This document shows positions 61,827 through 64,000 of a stretch of DNA of 64,000 bases, piece by piece; the stretch's first letter is position 1; each line of letters starts with the position of its first letter. Origin of the DNA: Udeniomyces pyricola (taxonomy: Eukaryota > Basidiomycota > Tremellomycetes > Cystofilobasidiales > Mrakiaceae); the NCBI GenBank assembly GCA_039545295.1, contig BCIK01000004.1:497389-561388 (forward strand). Direction: 5' to 3'. The notes beneath the pieces were generated by a model. That model saw only the letters and a list, made by a program, of their open reading frames with translations, searched no databases and was not told the DNA's origin. The translations under genes were made by a program, and so were the position numbers.

Positions 61827-63502
61827 TCAAGCGAATCGATCCCGATGCCGAGGCTTGCATGCCAAAACGGTATCGCGCCCGAATTGGCCGGATTGGAGGT
61901 GGACGAGCTCGGGAAGGGCTTCTCCAGGTTTCTGCAGAACGTTCATATCAAACAAAGAAAAAAGAGAGAAAAGAGAGAGAAGATGGTATGTACCGGGGGG
62001 GGGAAAGGGGGGGGGGAGAAATCCGGTGGAAGACGAAAGGAAAAAGAAGGGAAAGCCAGGGAAAGGAGAAATTCAGAAGGGGTCAGTCGTTTGGGGAAAA
62101 AAAAAAAAGATTGGGGTTTTCCTCCTTTTGGAGGGGAGCAAGAAGAGAAGCGGAAGAAGTTGGCAGAGGTCTTGCGTGCTTTGAGACTCCCCCCCCGACG
62201 CAACGCAACCCAAAATGAGCCAGGAGCGGACAAGAAGGGGGGGGGGGGAGGGGGAGTTGCAAGCGACCGACTCGTTCGTTTGAGAGGATAAGCAGGAGAA
62301 TAGGATACTGCGTATAGCTCAACGGAAAAGGGAGAAGAAAAAGAAGAAGAAAGGGAAAGGAAAAAGGAACGAACCGTCGGTGTCGCCATAACGCCGTCTT
62401 CACCCACAAACACCGGGGCCACAGTGATGACGACGAGATCGATGACGTTCTTTGGCGAGGTGAGGAAGGAAGAGATGATCCGAGCTCCACCTTCGACCAT
62501 AAGATGGGTGATGATGGTCGTCAGCCGCTCGAGCAAAGGCAAGAGGTCAAAGACGCCTGGGGTCAAAACCGTAGTCAAAAAGAGAGCCAATGAAGCAAAA
62601 AAGAGGAGTTGTCCTTCATCAAATCAGCTTGTCTTCGCTCATCAAAAACGTTGCTGTCATAAAGGCCGCTTCGTAAGGAAGGAGAAACATAGAAGATACA
62701 AGAGATGTCCGAAACATCCTTCATACTCAAAGGAGTAGCAAGATCAAACAAGAAAATCACCCCACCTGTACCCTTGGTTCCAAAGATAAGAATCCGGCAA
62801 CCTGCTTCCTCCAGTTGAATCCTTCGATCGGCGCGACACATTCCCGGGTCACACACGATCCAAGGACGTTTGCCGTGTCCGGCATGAAAGTTTTTGAGGA
62901 GGGAAGAGGAAAGGGGGAAACGAGCTCGGGCGTCGAGGATGATGGGCGTCGGTTGGGAGTAAGGCGTAGATGATTCGGGCAGCGGGGGAGTCCGGGCTAA
63001 GTCGTCGATAGGAGAAACATGGAACCGGGGGGGAAAACAAGTTGGATTTTGGGAATCAGTTTTGAACAATCGAAATCCCGTACGACCTGTGCTGAGGAGA
63101 TCGATTGACTCAGAAATGATGAGAGGGGCAGCAGGTAAGGCGACAGGTACCATTCAGTTGAGGGTCATCGTTGAGCAAGGTCTCGATACCAATCAGGATA
63201 CCATTGTGCATCGTTCGCATTCTAACAAAGCACCAAAGCCGGATGAGTCAGTCTTGTACTCGAAAGAGATGGAAAATATATGCTGTCGACTGAATATGGG
63301 TCATGTCCGCTTGCTCGTTCTCTTACCGATGGGTCATTTCTTGACTCTGAGGCCCGCTGAGCGCGAGTTGAGTTCCACTCGGGCCGGCAATCTTGCCGTC
63401 GAGCGATTGGGCATAGGTCAACGTCACAAAGGGACGGTGAGAATACGGCGGTTTCGAAGCTATGAGGGGACGTAGGAAGTCGGCGGATGAGGAAGAAGCC
63501 AT
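61827..63502 (-). CDS. RIB7: Riboflavin biosynthesis reductase Rib7
   Basis: NADPH-dependent reductase acting on 2,5-diamino-6-ribosylamino-pyrimidinone phosphate, the second step of fungal riboflavin synthesis. ATG 63502 gives MASSSSADFLRPLIASKPPY, then TLTYAQSLDGKIAG with the substrate-binding serine/lysine pattern, GTQLALSG and MTHRLRTMHNGILIGIETLL followed by NDDPQLN. The middle exon includes PTPIILDARARFPLSSSLLK and CRILIFGTKGTGG. The catalytic-domain end is LMVEGGARIISSFLTS, then VITVAPVFVGEDGVMATPT, and a last exon KPGEALPELVHLQSGQFGRD ending at TGA 61827-61829. The RibD C-terminal family signature is intact. A GATC tandem run overlaps the stop codon region. Gene converges on EXO70. 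Confidence 0.93.
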
Positions 63503-64000
63503 GATGCAAGTAGCGAGGGTTCGACCGTGGACTAGGGTGATAGTGGTGATGATAGTTGATGAGGAAGGATAGGGACCGAAATGTGAAAGGGCATGATCAT
63601 CCCTGGTCTCATCACCACGCCCAATATTAAGATGTCACCCGCGGTGCGCCCGTCATTTATAGTCAGCACTTGCTCCCGCGTAACTTTCTCAGCTTGTTCC
63701 AGGTGTCAAGTCGTGAGCAGATATGCACTGATCGCTTTCGATTCCAGTCCAACGCACGCTACACATCCGAGTCGATCTGAGAAGAGAATCAGCCGCAAAA
63801 CTTATATTATACACCTCGGTACATACATCACAACACACTAGTCCTGACCCTTGCATGATGAAGCAAGCTTATATAGATCTGACTCATATCGTGGATCATG
63901 AGTGGGGGCATGGGTGCGCAGGCGTAAGCTGAGTTGAATATACCAAGGCCGGCTACTGATATATATATAAATATTATATCATCGGAAAAGAACAAGTGAG
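63503..64000. other. RIB7 upstream region to window end
   Basis: About 500 bases containing the RIB7 promoter and unassigned sequence ending in a TA run (about 63959-63968). A rightward frame at 63593-63841 has no domain and is not called. Confidence 0.45.

Noticed and set aside
61499..62291. Gly/Arg-rich frames around the G-runs
   Set aside because: Generated by poly-G/poly-C tracts in the EXO70/RIB7 spacer and a RIB7 intron; the RIB7 last exon lies on the other strand.
1..64000. CRISPR, tRNA, rRNA and complete transposons
   Set aside because: No spaced direct repeats, cloverleaf with a conserved T-loop box, rRNA-like block or transposase/reverse transcriptase motif was seen on reading both strands; small or divergent tRNAs could be missed by eye.

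Overview
The window is nuclear DNA from a fungus, most likely a basidiomycetous yeast (Tremellomycetes-like). The evidence is dense genes split by many short to medium introns (about 50-450 bp, GT...AG), frequent CGA/CTC codons, pyrimidine-rich leaders, and protein families with fungal or basidiomycete character: Sre1 with the SREBP-type tyrosine bHLH, a fungal ABCC transporter, a Tpo-like MFS carrier, Scs7, Rib7 and Cox19. The order or genus cannot be settled from the sequence alone. No rRNA, tRNA, CRISPR array, plasmid or recognisable complete transposon was seen.

Layout, left to right. 1-3983 (-): Gid1/Vid30-like SPRY-LisH/CTLH protein, running off the left edge. 4702-6771 (-): fatty-acid 2-hydroxylase Scs7. 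7392-10389 (-): FAD-dependent DAO-type oxidoreductase. 10762-18049 (-): full-length ABCC (MRP-type) ABC transporter. 19284-21694 (+): 26S proteasome ATPase Rpt6. 22415-26582 (+): Sre1/SREBP sterol-oxygen regulator. 27294-28294 (-): Cox19. 29681-32996 (-): DHA1 MFS transporter. 34627-40394 (+): DEAH helicase Dhr1/Ecm16. 40705-42169 (-): DJ-1/PfpI protein. 42410-43062 (+): small acidic protein of unknown function. 43681-44954 (+): glutathione S-transferase. 45779-47274 (-): ribosomal protein eL20. 47730-48916 (+): mitochondrial ribosomal protein mL54. 49969-52017 (-): prohibitin-2. 53919-56443 (+): serine hydroxymethyltransferase. 57129-60862 (+): exocyst subunit Exo70. 61827-63502 (-): riboflavin-pathway reductase Rib7.

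This is ordinary euchromatic housekeeping DNA rather than an accessory island. Several neighbours share short divergent spacers: DJ-1/acidic protein (about 240 bp), eL20/mL54 (about 455 bp) and ABCC/RPT6 (about 1.2 kb). Functional themes recur without forming an obvious pathway cluster: mitochondrial biogenesis (Cox19, mL54, Phb2, possibly SHMT), ribosome production (eL20, Dhr1), lipid/sterol control (Scs7, Sre1), protein turnover (Gid1, Rpt6) and detoxification (ABCC, MFS, GST, DJ-1).

The best unexplained signals are a cluster of TTGGC/GCCAA half-sites with inverted-repeat character at about 33.82-34.08 kb, the initiation codon of the eL20 gene apparently split by an intron, an 11-base first coding exon in the acidic-protein gene, and a poorly explained 1.9 kb spacer at 52.0-53.9 kb. 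No convincing previously undescribed multi-gene system was found. All exon boundaries were read by eye and should be treated as models.
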